In this document: one piece after another, positions 1-12,227 of the stretch
Layout of the letters: every line of letters begins with the position of its first letter
Position numbering within the stretch: position 1 is the first letter of the stretch
Source: Hofstenia miamia
Taxonomy: Eukaryota > Xenacoelomorpha > Acoela
DNA: 64,000 nt
Assembly (NCBI GenBank): GCA_004352715.1
Contig: SCFE01000072.1
Span: 552,064 to 616,063, forward strand
Reading direction: 5' to 3'
Position numbers and translations under genes: made by a program
The notes under the pieces: generated by a model
Seen by the model: the letters and a program-made list of their open reading frames with translations, nothing else
Told to the model about the DNA's origin: nothing
Databases searched by the model: none

Positions 1-760
1 ACATTTGAAAAATTTCTACTGAATAAGATTCAAAAAATGACTGCAGGCATTAGATATCTTTATCACTTACGCAATGTAATATCAAGCAATTATCATAAAC
101 AACTGATACATGCTTTCTGTTTGTCTCATTTTCAATACTGTTCTTTTCTTTTAACTAACCTAAATTCGAAACATCGTATGCTTCTATCAAAGACATTTAA
201 TTGGTGTATAAAAACTCTAAACTTTGCACAAAAGCATGACGAAGCATCAGTATATCGTAATAAATATAAAATATTATCTCCGTTCTATCAAATTCATATG
301 CATATGCTATCTATCTTATTTAAATTCAAATCTCTACAAACATCTCTCCTTTTCCTTAATGACTATATTAAATTAAATGAGCGATCGCAAAAATTTTTGA
401 GTTTAGATAAAAATTATAATGGCTTTCATCACATATCAATTAAATTGTGGAATAATTTAGATTATGAAACGCGAATAGAAAAAAACTATAAAAGTTTAGA
501 AAAAAATTGAAACAATTTCTTCTAATAAAACAGTATACATTAGGGGACGGTAATACACTTCATGCATTTGAAACATACATTCAACATTGAGCACCTACAC
601 AAACATCAACTCAAACATTGACTATATTATTATATATTGTACATATTAATTTGTAGTAATTTGTTCATGTTTATTTTCTTTTGTCATGTGTTAGTTTGTA
701 GATATTGTATACATATATAATGCGCAATAAATTTGCTCTGACTCTTATTAATACAATCTC
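1..760 (+). mobile_element. LINE 3' fragment, reverse-transcriptase C-terminus (family B)
   Basis: Positions 1-507 read without a stop as the region after the RT catalytic domain of a non-LTR retrotransposon. The pattern of Leu/Phe-rich helix, Ser-His-Phe-x-Tyr-Cys, then Phe-Asn-Trp and a late Leu-Trp-Asn-Asn motif recurs at 1816-2259, 20109-21416 and 57701-58273. The left edge of the window cuts the element. After the stop comes an AT-rich 3' UTR ending near 735 with GCAATAAATTTGCT, which is shared with the copy ending near 2442, so both belong to one family. 5' truncation is typical of LINE insertion. No RT catalytic motif is present. Confidence 0.75.
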
Positions 761-1107
761 AGAAGATGACAGTGAATTGGAACTCCTTAAAATAAATAAA
801 GGCAATGAATTTTACGTGTAATATTTTATATATCGTGTTGAAATTTCTACAATAAATCAGCATTAAGGTTAGTGTTATACCAAATACATATACGTCGATA
901 TATAGAATAGACCTAATGTACATCAAAAAAATGATTTGAAGATTTGAGATCCTCAAGCAACAACATATATTCATGCGGAGCCCGTATGTCTGACCCATGC
1001 CCGTAGTATAGAAGCTCGTGCCCCAGTATATAATAAGTAATGCAAATAACAATCCTAAATTTCATTTTGTTAGATTATCTCATAAATTTATAAATACCTA
1101 ACTTCAA

Positions 1108-1780
1108 TTATACGCTTTTTTCATTCACTCAAACATTCAAAATGCTTAAAAATAATCAAATCCATTTTAGTTGTATTGCTATTGATTAATGGTTATATAA
1201 ACCTGTTAAGGGAAGTGATCCAAATTCAATACGTTAACAACACCGTTAACAATTGGTGTTTTACGTTAACATGACCGTAAACCAAATCGTTAACGTACAC
1301 TCAAAATAAATTCACTAAAGCTGATGTTTACGTTAAAGGCGTGTTTTTTCCGCAAATGATATTACAAATAACTTTGACACATTTAGGTTCTGCATATTTC
1401 TTCAAATATATCTATGCAAATCAATTTATTAAGCGTATGCAGGCATTTGAAGCTAGAATTGTTGTTTACGGTGCATTTTCACTTGTTAACGTATTGAATT
1501 TGGATCACTTCCCTAAGTCATCAGAAATTTTACATAGTAAAATAATACATCTGAAACCTTAAAAGGTGTTTGAAAGTTCAATTAAGTTGTGTGCCATGCA
1601 AAAGTTCATGAAGCATTGATTGTGTATGTGTTCATTAACCTTCTCGGCCGTTTTAATCTGATATGCCAAGACTTTAATAAACTCCTTATAATGCAGCACA
1701 ATGAGGACTTTGAAAAATTGGTAAAACTATTTGATAATTTACTGTGTCCAGCATCAATTTCTTTACATTGTTAACAATCC
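1108..1780. repeat. Interspersed repeat carrying a MITE (second copy at 9926-10265)
   Basis: The flanks 1108-1209 and 1514-1770 are nearly identical to a continuous stretch at 9926-10265, so this is a dispersed repeat of unknown class. This copy has an extra 304-bp insert (1210-1513) that is absent from the other. Short ORFs here (for example 1589-1774) have no recognisable domain and are probably accidental. Confidence 0.8.
1210..1513. mobile_element. 304-bp MITE, TAA target duplication, GTTAAC-rich
   Basis: The insert begins GGGAAGTGATCC and ends GGATCACTTCCC; the inverted repeat extends inward through CAAATTCAATACGTTAAC. TAA flanks it at 1207-1209 and 1514-1516, and the paralogous empty site near 10018 has a single TAA. 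Several GTTAAC palindromes follow the left end. A 3-bp TAA/TTA duplication with G-rich termini fits PIF/Harbinger-type MITEs; that assignment is inference. There is no ORF of note. Confidence 0.85.
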
Positions 1781-1800
1781 ACTGTAATTTTAAGTAACAT

Positions 1801-2450
1801 AAATATTTATATCATTTGCGCAATGTAGGACAGTCCTTTCAATCACAAATGCTTAACTCTTTTTTGCTAAGTAACTTTAACTATTGTTGTTTTTTATTAC
1901 AAAATATCACATCAAATAATCGATCATCACTAACAAAAATATTTAATTGGGCAATAAGAACTCTGAATTATAGCGATAAGCATAAATCAGTGAGCACTTT
2001 TATAAAAGGTGGCAATGTTCTTGCACCATTGTACTTTATCGAATATCAAACTCTTTATATGATACACAAGTATGTACACAATTCAAAATCTACGCATTTT
2101 TTAAGCAATTATGTCAAAACCAGTGATAGAAACCACAATTTGCATAGTAGTATTAATCGTCCAGATTCATTTTCATTTAAAGCTTCTAGATTGTGGAATG
2201 ACTTAAATCTCGAAATGAAAAAGGAACAAAATTATAAACATTTCAGAAAAAAAATTTAAAAAATTTTGTTATCCAAACAATCACTATTAGGAATATCAAA
2301 CAAATTAAGCGCATGGACAGATGTCATTTGACATTTGAAATTTACGCCCTTTAAGTAAGTGTGCATATTTTTAATTTTGTAAATATACATGTATAGTAGA
2401 TTTTAGTATTTGTCAGTTTGTTTATTTTAGCAATAAATTTGCTTGATTCT
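1801..2450 (+). mobile_element. LINE 3' fragment (family B)
   Basis: An ORF at 1816-2259 matches, in residue pattern, the post-RT C-terminal region seen at 37-510: Leu-Ser-Asn-Phe-x-Tyr-Cys, Lys-x-Phe-Asn-Trp-Ala-Ile, Leu-Trp-Asn-Asp. The 3' UTR ends with the same GCAATAAATTTGCT motif near 2430. It is 5' truncated just after the MITE-bearing repeat. Confidence 0.75.
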
Positions 2451-3440
2451 AAAGTAACTTACATAGAAGTGAGTGCAGATTGAATGCTGCTATTAAGACT
2501 TCCACTCCGAGGTTCCTAAACACCGCTGTTATGAGTGTGAAAGTATGTTAAATGAAATGCACCAGTTGAGCACCTGTCATCTACCTTTAATCCTACATGA
2601 CGACTGTGAAAGAATTATATTGTAATTAATGATTAAGTACACTTTAGACTAATATTAAATTGTCAAGGTCTCTGTTATTTTTAACATTAGAAAAACGACA
2701 ATTGATCAAAATGGCGATTAAGGCTTTTTTCTTTGCTTCATATTCGTTCTGCAAAAAATACTAGCAGGTCCATATAGTTCCAAATATGTAGACAATGTCA
2801 TTAAATTTTCTATTTGTAGAAAATTTGTTTGTATTCAATTGTTTTGGCATTTGAAACATCAGATGTAAATTTATTTTGATCTAGTGTTAAGAGCATTAGT
2901 TATACAAATATCAATGAAGTCTTACTACCAAAATTTGACAATTTAACAATCAATTGAATGTATAGCAAAGATAAAATTTATCAAATTATTCAAAAAATCC
3001 ACTTATCTGAGTTATGATAAATAGAAAGAAATTCTAGGAAAGAGTGAAGATCTGAAAAAATCCTATTTTTATAGATTTTGCTATTTTGCTATTCATGATG
3101 AATAGGATACATATTGACACGAATTCAAATGGAATTTCATTCTCAAAGTCAATGGTTTTTAGGTATAGTAAAATTACTCAAATTAATGTTAGATCTTACA
3201 ATTGGGTTTTTCTTCGGTCAAGTATTTTGTTAATTATTTGGTTCAATTTGGCTATATCTCTTGATAACATTCAATAGCTCTGTTTGTCTGTTCCTTTTTG
3301 CAAAGTATATAGGATTACATACTTACCAATAAATATACAATATATATACAGCTGTACAAAACTACAAACTAGCTACAAATTATTAAAATAAAATACGATA
3401 AAAACAGTTAAAAAAACATTATTTACAAATAAAATTCAAA
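2451..3440. other. No gene seen; AT-rich spacer
   Basis: Only short ORFs without recognisable domains (such as 3086-3277). No inverted repeat or other structure was noticed. Confidence 0.5.
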
Positions 3441-3444
3441 TAAA

Positions 3445-3960
3445 TTAATGTACCATATTTCGAAAGGAGTTACTACGTTTTTTGTTTGCACCAAATTTAT
3501 ATTGATTAGCCAGTAAGTTTTCTTTTAGTAATTTTTTTAATTTCATTGGTGATGCAGCCTGCCGTAAGCTAATACTTACATTGTTCCATAATCTGCAGGC
3601 TTTGACTGTGAAAGCAGACTGCCAAGCATTATTTCTTATTCTAATGTTATTAATGCAAACATTTGTTCTTTTGTTGGTCCTAATAAATTGCCTTAAAAAT
3701 TTGTAAGTTTAGTGTAGCAATTCAATTGTTTATACAAATTTATTAAATTAGCATATTGGATTTGATATAGTGGTGCTAGTATTTTCACTTGTTTCAACTT
3801 CTTGCTGGTCTGTTGTCTATCAGTTCTAAAGATTGTTGATATTTACCAGTTGAAAATGGTACTTAGCCTTTCTTGTTGTAGCACTGACAATGCATTTAGA
3901 AAAATACATTTATAAGATCTCTGCTTTACCGGATATATCGTAGTTCTGTTAAGTACTGAA
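3445..3960 (-). mobile_element. LINE 3' remnant, antisense
   Basis: Read on the minus strand, about 3720-3450 gives a basic segment with a Leu-Trp-Asn-Asn-Val motif followed by a Lys/Leu-rich tail, the usual last ~80 residues of a CR1/Jockey-type ORF2. Stops and frameshifts interrupt further upstream. Family uncertain. Confidence 0.5.
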
Positions 3961-4029
3961 CATCTGCAGCCATCCTTCGTACTTTGGCACTCACAAATAG
4001 TTTATACTTGAGGTACTCATCTATTGTTA

Positions 4030-4254
4030 GGCCACGGTTAGACTAGTGATTGGTTCAAAAGTGATCTATCACATTTGAAAGAATTGCACGTCTAACCACC
4101 CCAGATAATTTGCGACGTGACGATCACAAGGAAATCCAATGCGCACGATTTCTTCATGATCGTCACATTGCTAATTATCTCGGGTGGTTAGACGTGCGAT
4201 TCAATCAAAATGTGACAGATCACTTTTGAACCAATCACTAGTCTAACCGTGGCC
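4030..4254. mobile_element. 225-bp palindromic MITE, TTA target duplication (PIF/Harbinger-like)
   Basis: The left end GGCCACGGTTAGACTAGTGA is repeated in inverted orientation at the right end, and complementarity continues imperfectly for about 95 bp per arm, leaving a short central loop around 4125-4165. TTA flanks both sides (4027-4029 and 4255-4257). Size, near-complete palindrome and TTA duplication are typical of Harbinger-class MITEs. It could fold into a long hairpin if transcribed. Confidence 0.85.
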
Positions 4255-4954
4255 TTACGCCCAAATATATTATAAGTACAATGTTTGAGATTTTTCTTGA
4301 CAGTAACATGTTTAACACATGTGTAAAAAATACTAATGACATGAAGAATAACAGAGTTACTCGAATAGTTAAATACGACTTGCTGCAAGATTTATTTCAA
4401 TGACAAGCTTATGGTACTCTAAGTGGTAATTCTAAACATGAAAATATCGTGGAAGCTCGAATTTGAATGTGAATGATAAATGGGGTAAAGTCTTATACGG
4501 CATGTATGAAAAGACTAAAAATTCGTTGATTCTTTGAAAATTGCTCAAGAAGCAAGAATGTAACTCCTGCTAAGATTTTATGATGAAAACATAAAAAGCA
4601 ATGCCTAAACTATGATACCATTCACCAGGCGTATCTGATATTAAAGTTGCTCATAGATCGCAATGTAACTATGCTGGAAAAGCAAAATTTTGAATAGTAT
4701 GGCTCCTTCAACCTTTCAGGCAAAGAAATAAACATTCAATAGCTTTATGCGAAAGAATTTAGTAACTACTTAACTGAAAGAAGGAATACAACTTTAAAAA
4801 AAAGTCATTCAATTTTTCTCAAAGACATGTGCCATTTATACATGTGAAAAGGAAAGGACTCACATCGTGAATGGTAAAATCGCCAATATATGTTCATAAA
4901 TGTTTTAGCTAGCATGTAATTTTTTTTATAGAATCAGAGAACAAGTGTCATAAG
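4255..4954. other. No gene seen; AT-rich spacer
   Basis: No ORF with a recognisable domain and no clear repeat between the two flanking non-autonomous elements. Confidence 0.5.
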
Positions 4955-5646
4955 CAGAGCTTTGCAAAGGCCTGATTATAAAACCCAGTCCGCCCTGTTC
5001 TCTTAAAAAAAATTTAGGCAGAATTCTCTCTCTAATATCAGAATATCATGTTACAATACACACTTTTTAAATATCTGTAAAAATTTATTAATTGAAACAA
5101 AATATTCAGAAAATAAATCAAAAGCGCAAAAGCTAAAAATTAAATTTACTTCTTGTCCATGACTACAGAGGTCCATGGTTTCAGTCAATCAAAGAAGATT
5201 TTGGTAAAATTCGTATTGGGTCATTAATAACTATTTAGTTTGTATGAATAAAGAGTGAAATTGAGGAGAAGGCCACAGATGTGATCTTTTCTGTCAATAT
5301 AAACACCATTTGAAACAAACAATGATTTTTTTGCATAAGTGGTAGCTTGGTGATTGAAGTAAAACCAAGTGCAAGCTGTGAAGAGTAATTAATTTCAAAC
5401 AAAGCATGCATTGATCGATGACTATCTTCTCATTAAATGATATCAAAACTTCGTTGGAATGCAAGACATTCCTTGTTGGGTGTATCAATGATTAATATTG
5501 CATTTTTTCAATCTGACATATTTACAAAAAAATTTTATCACAAAATTTAAAGCACGGGTCCAGTCCGTTCGAAATTTAAGAAAGTCAACCCCGGGTCTGA
5601 CCCAAGGCCTTCTCAATCTTAAAAGCTCGCCCCCTTCACAGCTCTG
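4955..5646. mobile_element. Non-autonomous hAT-like element, 692 bp
   Basis: The termini are imperfect inverted repeats: CAGAGCTTTGCAAAGGCC at the left, and CAGAGCTGTGAAGG at the right read inward. The flanks GTCATAAG (4947-4954) and GTCTTAAG (5647-5654) are an 8-bp target duplication with one mismatch. CAGNG termini with 8-bp duplications are characteristic of hAT elements. The interior has no transposase. A chance match of short ends is the alternative. Confidence 0.6.
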
Positions 5647-7430
5647 GTCTTAAGCAATCTAGGACAGCTCATATAATTACTAAAAACGATTTCGCAACAG
5701 AAACAAGGGAAGTAGAGTCAACTGAGTTATCACAGATTTGATTAATTGCCTCAGGACTTCTATTTCTTCACTATTTCTGAATTCATTATTGAAAGTTAGA
5801 ATCCCGCACTTCATCTAACAGCATTTTTTCATTTTCTCTACTACTCTTTTAGTTTAGAATTTGTCGAATCAGTAGTTCCTCCAGGCATTAGTTGAAAAAA
5901 TACATCATAAACATGGTCTCTGCATGTCAACCTCAAAGCCTTTGAAGGAATCATTCTGGAATTCCTGTAGCAGTGTCAAAGCAGAAGCCTACTATCTTTA
6001 GTGAAGCATATCTTAATGAACTTCTTATACTGAGACTGAAATTCTGAAATTAGAAATATGAGGATATACTAGTTTCCCATCGCTGTGCATAATACTAAAA
6101 TTATTTTGTAGATATCCCTTCTATAAGAATTATATTTATTCAACTATAATAACTAGAAGGTATTAGGGGTCGGAGTTCTGCTAAATAACGAAGTGTTGAA
6201 ACTTTTGGGACAAAAATTAAGTTTAGGGATTAGATATTTCGATTATGCTATTTTTTGCATAGATCATGCAAATGAGAATTCAAAATGGCAAACAAACAGA
6301 AAGTTCACAAGCTAAACTGTTTATCATACTGCTTCCACAAACTTCAATCAAATTTACTTCAATTTTCACAATTTAAAAAATTCATAAGTATGCTAACCAT
6401 TTTCGTTTTTGATTTTTTAATCCCATCATGACATAGTGAAGATATGAACCATTTTAAACAATCAAACAATTTTTATGACTAAATTTATTATGCAAAAGTA
6501 TATTTTCAAGAAGTTTTAGACGATTAGTAAAAAATTGAAAAGCATATATAAGACATGGGCATCTAAGAGCTATCATAGCAATTTTCAAGGAGATACAATT
6601 AGAAATAGCAAACCTTTATCAATTTGGAGTTAGAAATATAGAAGGTATTTTTACAAAATCAAGAAAAAAACTTTAAATTATTATGGAAGAAAAATGCGAA
6701 TTTTTTATTTGGAAATTTTTTTATTGATAGTTGCTTAGGTTAGCAAAAGCTGGTCAACTATAAAACGTGCAAAAATTTGAAAACCACTCGGCTTGTTTGG
6801 GACCATTTTCTGCATAGCTAAGGGCATTCATATGGCATTTTGGGGGCAAATGATTTTTTAGAAATAATTTATTACATGTTAAAGTATAGGTACAACAAAT
6901 TTGATCTAAGATTTGATTCAGCAGGTTTCAAACCAATCAAATCTCACAAAACACAAAACTGTATAAAAATTGCGGGACTGCGTCGAAGACCCTATTTTCA
7001 AATCATGCCCATTTTGACTGATTTGGGGAAACAACAAGTCTACGTCACTTTCATGTAACTCTCTTTATAAAGTCACTTAACTTCAAATACAATTGGTAAA
7101 ATTCAACTCTGATGTACAAGTCTTACTATTGCAGATAAATGGCATTATTTCTTTTTTCATTGTTTTCAAAATTGATTTGTTTATTATAAATCTCATCTTT
7201 GTGATTTTATTGCTTTGTTATTTTTGTAAAAAACTATAGAAACTTACGTAAGATTTCGATTTTTAAGAATTTTGTATATGATTGATATTTAAAATGTTTG
7301 TAGAGCTAATACATTCAGTGGTTGCAGTATTTTTTTAAGATATTTAGAGGGATTGCACTACATATTTTAGAGTGCTGTGTGATACTAAAGTTTATATTGA
7401 AAATATGTGCTCAGATGGACTCCTATTTCA
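5647..7430. other. No gene seen; AT-rich spacer
   Basis: Short ORFs only (for example 6840-7058, no recognisable domain). I found no exon-like or transposon-like segment. Confidence 0.45.
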
Positions 7431-7487
7431 AAAATTCCGACTATTAAAATTTCTAATATCTTCACTATAAACTCTAATAGAACTCAC

Positions 7488-7652
7488 TGGATTAAAATTG
7501 GACGCCATAATTCTTTTAAAGACCTTCTCACGTTCATCCTTGGTTAACGTTGGCTTATCAGCGGATGCTTCCTGCTGCCTCATGTTTTTTCCAAATTCTC
7601 TATTAGGTTCTGCGGCAGAAGACTCATTTTCTAGAATCGGTTGCAGGCTCAT
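7488..7652 (-). CDS. Possible first exon of an unrecognised gene (55 codons)
   Basis: The minus strand reads from ATG at 7652 for 55 codons and then meets a strong donor-like GTGAGT at 7487-7482. The peptide is charged and soluble-looking, with a Lys-Asp-Glu-Arg-Glu-Lys-Val-Phe-Lys-Arg stretch near its end; read through the donor, it continues 19 residues to a stop at 7428. The segment is richer in G+C than its surroundings, as host exons in this window are. I recognise no family and found no downstream exon, so it may be an isolated chance ORF. Confidence 0.25.
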
Positions 7653-7659
7653 CACAGAA

Positions 7660-8300
7660 AATATATATTTGCTAGTAGTGTTATTCAATTTAAAGTGTTC
7701 TTATGCCAACAATTCAACGGTTGAGTATTGCCACTCAATTGCACGAATTGTGCTGTTACATTGCTTGTTAGATTTCAATATTATTTCATTTTCATCTCTA
7801 GAGCATGAATTTAGCTTGGTTTTGAATATACATTCAAATTATATAGACACATTTAAACTGTTTATTCAGACACTTTGACGTTTTTCACTGAAAACTGGGG
7901 CATGTTAACAATTAAATGTTGCATGTTAGCATACAATTTTTCATATTTCAAAATTCTTCACTTCAAAAATCACTATCAATCTAAATGTTGCATATATCGT
8001 TAAATTTTTATACATTATTGTCGTCTGCTTATCTTGTTATTAAATTGGGGTTGCTGAAAGTTCTGTGCAATTTTGGCTTTTTACATTTTCTTATAAGCAA
8101 GTCGGCCTAAATACGATAAATATATAATGTACTAAGACTGAATATAAAACTTTAAATTATAGAAACTTAATTGGTCCTTGGTCTAGATTTTGCTATTGTG
8201 GATAATAAGATTAGCTTAGAATGTTGCATTTCTAGAGTACCCAATAAAGGGACTTTTGAATATCCAACATTAGTAGCAAAAAAATTATTTTTGTAAGTAT
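7660..8300. other. No gene seen; AT-rich spacer
   Basis: No recognisable coding segment. A (TA)n run lies at about 8316-8333. Confidence 0.45.
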
Positions 8301-8459
8301 ATTGCAGCTTCAATTATATATATATATATATATAGTTAAACGTGTTCGTGTTTTATTGTTTGTGTATACCACACATATCTGACAATAAAAAGGAAATGTT
8401 TCTGCACATATTTCATTCAAATGAGTTGTGAAAAAGAAAATTAAAGATTTTTTATTGAT

Positions 8460-9270
8460 ACGCTGAGAAAGAATGGGAAAGAGGCTTCGGAAGTTTTGGA
8501 TATGTTGCAGACTTCTTGAGGAGAAAAGGCACTATCGAGAGCTACAGAGCCTCGAATCTTTGTTGAATTCGAATCGCGTTCTCGAACAAACTTTCCCGGC
8601 TTTTCTCGATCTCGTCTTCCTGCCTCAATATGCAATGAGGACAACTGCCAAATGGTTGAAAGATTAATCGATGACGATCGCCACTATTCAATACGAGATC
8701 TAATAAAACAAACCGGCTTCAGTTTCTGACATCATTCACAAGATGCTGAAACTGTCAAAAACTGTGTTCCAGATGGATTCTTCATGACCTCATCTCTCAG
8801 CAAATGATCAATCGAGTTGAATGTGCTACTTCCTCGATTGAAAAATTTTCAACAGTCAACATCAATAACGCTACATCCATTGACGAAAAGTGGCTTTATT
8901 GGCGATGCATCGGTCCTTCTGAGAAGCCCAAAGTGGCACGTCGAACAATTAGCGACAAAAACAGCATGGCAATCGTCGTCGTGACTCTTGGTGGTAAATG
9001 GTTTTTCCAAATGTCTGCATCTTCACTCAATTCAGATGTGTACATTGATTTCCTAAAATCAATGCATCAGAAATGGTCACACCAAACACAACCAGTCACC
9101 TGGAAATACTTTGTTTCAATTCACGACAATGCACGATCTCACTCGTCAGCGCTTACGTCTAAATTTCTGAATGATAAATATGTAAACTGCTTAGAAGCAG
9201 GTTCCATACTCATCAGACTGCAATCTCTTGGATACATGGATATTTAGTGACTATTAGAGGCCAAACGAAA
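8460..9270 (+). pseudogene. Degenerate mariner/Tc1-type transposase
   Basis: The N-terminal part (about 8473-8800) is broken by several stops. The region 8804-9247 is an open frame carrying DDE hallmarks: Ser-Ile-Asp-Glu-Lys-Trp-Leu-Tyr-Trp-Arg around the first catalytic Asp and Ile-His-Asp-Asn-Ala-Arg-Ser-His around the second. The third catalytic region is not recovered before the frame ends at a stop near 9247. Terminal inverted repeats were not found, and a single N at 9279 marks a scaffold join just downstream. A dead copy. Confidence 0.7.
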
Positions 9271-9286
9271 TTTAGTCANATATATA

Positions 9287-9910
9287 CAGGGTCCGCCATA
9301 AGTCACTACGAGTTTTTTGTTTAATAAGAAAGAGTAAAATATACTTTTTTAAAAAACTGTATAATTCAGGTATAGGTACAGGTATAGCAGGTAAGCAATA
9401 CATAAAATAAATTTGAAAATATATAAGCAAGATAACTATGAATTAAATGTCAAATGGGTCCACTTGGAGACCATTATGTTCGACACATAAGCGAAACCTC
9501 CTGAAAGTTCGATCATTTATTTTTCGGAGAACATCAGCTGTAATCTTGTTGGTAATCTCATTGCGGACTACTTGTTTTAGGGCCTCTATATTATTAACCT
9601 TTTGAGACATTATTCCAGGTCTTATAATGCCCCACAACGCATTATCACAAGAGGTCAAATCTGGTGACCGTGCAAACCTGACAGTATAATGAAATAAGAA
9701 CGTGTTTAAAATAAGGTCATAGATATTTATAAAACATAGATATTGAATTTTAAGGTGTCGAATTTTAAGTGTGTAATCGATAGCTATTTTTTGAATGTCT
9801 GTTTGAACCAATAAGAAACAATTATACACTGTTAGCTGAGATTAAAACTTGTCAATACATTTCTATGCTTATAACAGAAAAAAACTCGTAGTGACTTATG
9901 GCGGACCCTG
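9287..9910 (-). mobile_element. Internally deleted mariner element, 624 bp
   Basis: Termini CAGGGTCCGCCATAAGTCAC and its inverted copy are about 32 bp long and flanked by TA, the standard Tc1/mariner duplication. The minus-strand ORF 9829-9443 keeps only the transposase C-terminus: Arg-Ser-Pro-Asp-Leu-Thr then Cys-Asp (third catalytic Asp), a Trp-Gly-Ile motif and an Arg-Arg-Phe-Arg-Leu-Cys-Val tail. The first two catalytic Asp residues are lost, so it could move only with a helper. Confidence 0.8.
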
Positions 9911-9925
9911 TATATATATATATAC

Positions 9926-10265
9926 GCTGTTTTCATTCACTAAAACATTCAAAATGCTTAAGAATAATCAAATCCATTTTAGTTGTATTACTATTGATTA
10001 ATGGTTATATAAACCTGCTAAGTCATCAGAAATTGTACATAGTAAAATAATACATCTGAAACCTTAAAAGGTGTTTGAAAAATTCAATTAAGTTGTGTTC
10101 CATGCAAAAGGTCATGAAGTATTGATGTGTATGTGTTCATTAACCTTCTCGGCCGTTTTAATCTGATATGTCAAGACTAATAAACTCCTTATAATGCAGC
10201 ACAATGAGGACTTTGAAAGATTGGTAAAACTATCTGATACTTTACTGAGTCTAGAACTATTGAAT
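9926..10265. repeat. Second copy of interspersed repeat, MITE-free
   Basis: Near-identical to 1108-1209 joined directly to 1514-1770. The junction reads CCTGCTAAGTCATC with a single TAA, giving the pre-insertion state of the MITE at 1210-1513. The copies differ by scattered substitutions and small indels. Confidence 0.85.
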
Positions 10266-10289
10266 ATTCATCAGTAGTAGAAAGAATAT

Positions 10290-10302
10290 TTATATATATA
10301 TA

Positions 10303-10339
<37 letters not shown>

Positions 10340-10370
10340 CTATATATATATATATATATAACTATAAAGA
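10290..10370. repeat. (TA)n microsatellite
   Basis: Several TA runs separated by short AACTA interruptions. Similar tracts occur at about 9911-9924, 25868-25906 and around the N at 31313. Confidence 0.9.
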
Positions 10371-12219
10371 AATGCCGTAAGGAACACTTATAAAATGCTA
10401 GGTGTGTGAACATTGACAAAGGGTGTTCATATGATATCTTTAACAATATAATTGTGAACAAGATTAATGCCTCTGTTGAGTATATTTAGGCAATAATATC
10501 CGGATAAAATATACCAGTTGAGAATAAAGTTCTGTAAATGAGTGAAGAGTTCTTCTTGCATCCAAAAAATGAGAATTTTCCTTCATCGTTAAGAATGTAC
10601 ATTAGATGACTGCCATGACTGAAAAATTAGATACAAACCTAAACAATAAGAGCAAAATAATAAAGCTAATCTACTCGCCTGCAATTGAACAACAAAGCGG
10701 CATTAGCAATCGCCGACAAAGGCATTTTATCAATTATGTCGTAAAGCATAAAATATTGAGTAGACAAGACAATGAATGCGCACGGTCCTTGACAATGTGC
10801 ATACTTGTAAGACAATGCACACTTACAACCTTGTAAAATCATCATACTGCTCAAACTTCACAAATGTGTCCATACTTCATGTGTTTTGTGCAAATATTTC
10901 AACGCAGAAAGCTAGTTATACAAAATGCCATTTATTAAGACTAGAGATTTGTGCGGCAGACATTTTTGTAATCCTTACCGCACTGCAGGATCATTTTTCC
11001 AGTGCCTATCGCCGCAGAAATATGAAACTCAACGCGATATAGTGCAACAGCATGACAGTTCCCGCGGTCACCGCAAAATACTTATTTATGAGCTTAGCAA
11101 CTTAAAAGTTATAAGGTTTTACTGCTAAACATTCTCTTCATCAAAACTACAAATTCTATTATTATTTATATTTTTCTTTATATAGTTAATATTGGTATTT
11201 TTAATACTACGGTTCTTAAATCACGACTATGGAGTTGTTGCTAAAAGAGTCACTTAAAGGCCTAAGATAAGGCATTTGTTGTACAGGAGCAAAGCTGGGC
11301 AAAACTAATATTGTGCATACCCAATTTAAGCGCTTGGCCAAAACTTGGGTCAAAGACACAAAATCCAATCCCAAATTTCAATAAATGAGTAGAATCAAAT
11401 AAACAAACTACATTCTTTGTATTTTTAGCTTACATCAAAATTCTTCAATATGCTGAAATTCATTACCGTATTGCTGTATAGAAGTTCCCTTTCTACTACC
11501 GAAGTTCTATTCGATAGTTTGGGCGACATTGTTCATATCTTCCAATTTCTTTCTTGAAGCTCAAGTAATTCTTTAAAGAAACTTTTCTCTCTCTGAGACC
11601 ATACTTTTTGCAGCAATTTTTGATTCAATAGAGAGATGGCAAATGATGGTTTGACAAAGAACTAATAATGCAACTTGTCTGTGAGTTTTCTACAAGCAAG
11701 CCATTTCTCAAAATTCATCATGCTATTTCACAAAAAATAGTTGATAAGAGCTTTCACTGCAAGTAGCTCAAAAAGTATTAAATATATTTGACTTTCCTTG
11801 CATGGCCAAGGCTCGGAAAGGTTAATAAAAGGAGTCACCAAACCTCTAGGATTGTGTCTAATATGAAATCTCGCCTCGCCTAAGCTGCATCCATCAGCCA
11901 AATCAAAGAAACATTTCACGAATTGGACTTTTAGCAAGATTGTTTGTAATTTATTTCTATTTACTTTAATGCAATTCTTGTACTTTTTAAGTTCATGCTT
12001 TTAGTGTTGCAATTCATCTTGATAATGGCACTGCTTTTTTTGCAGCATGACAGCAATCGATTATCCTTATCTTACAAAAATCCTAAAGCCGTTCCCATCA
12101 ATTTAATAAAATGATCAGCAGTAACGTAAATTAATTTTCTCTTTGCCCAAGATACAGCGAGATAAATCGAATATAGAATATAAGCATGAGATTTACGTAA
12201 CTTTGAATGCCATAACGAA
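10371..12219. other. No gene supported
   Basis: Contains several unrelated short ORFs (10606-10836, 10925-11128, minus strand 11937-11728). The last, with its minus-strand continuation toward 11560, looks protein-like but is frame-broken and I could not assign it. Confidence 0.4.
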
Positions 12220-12227
12220 CTATATAC

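Noticed and set aside
10606-11128. Cluster of overlapping ORFs as a small gene
   Set aside because: Different frames and strands, no motif, no splice sites linking them.
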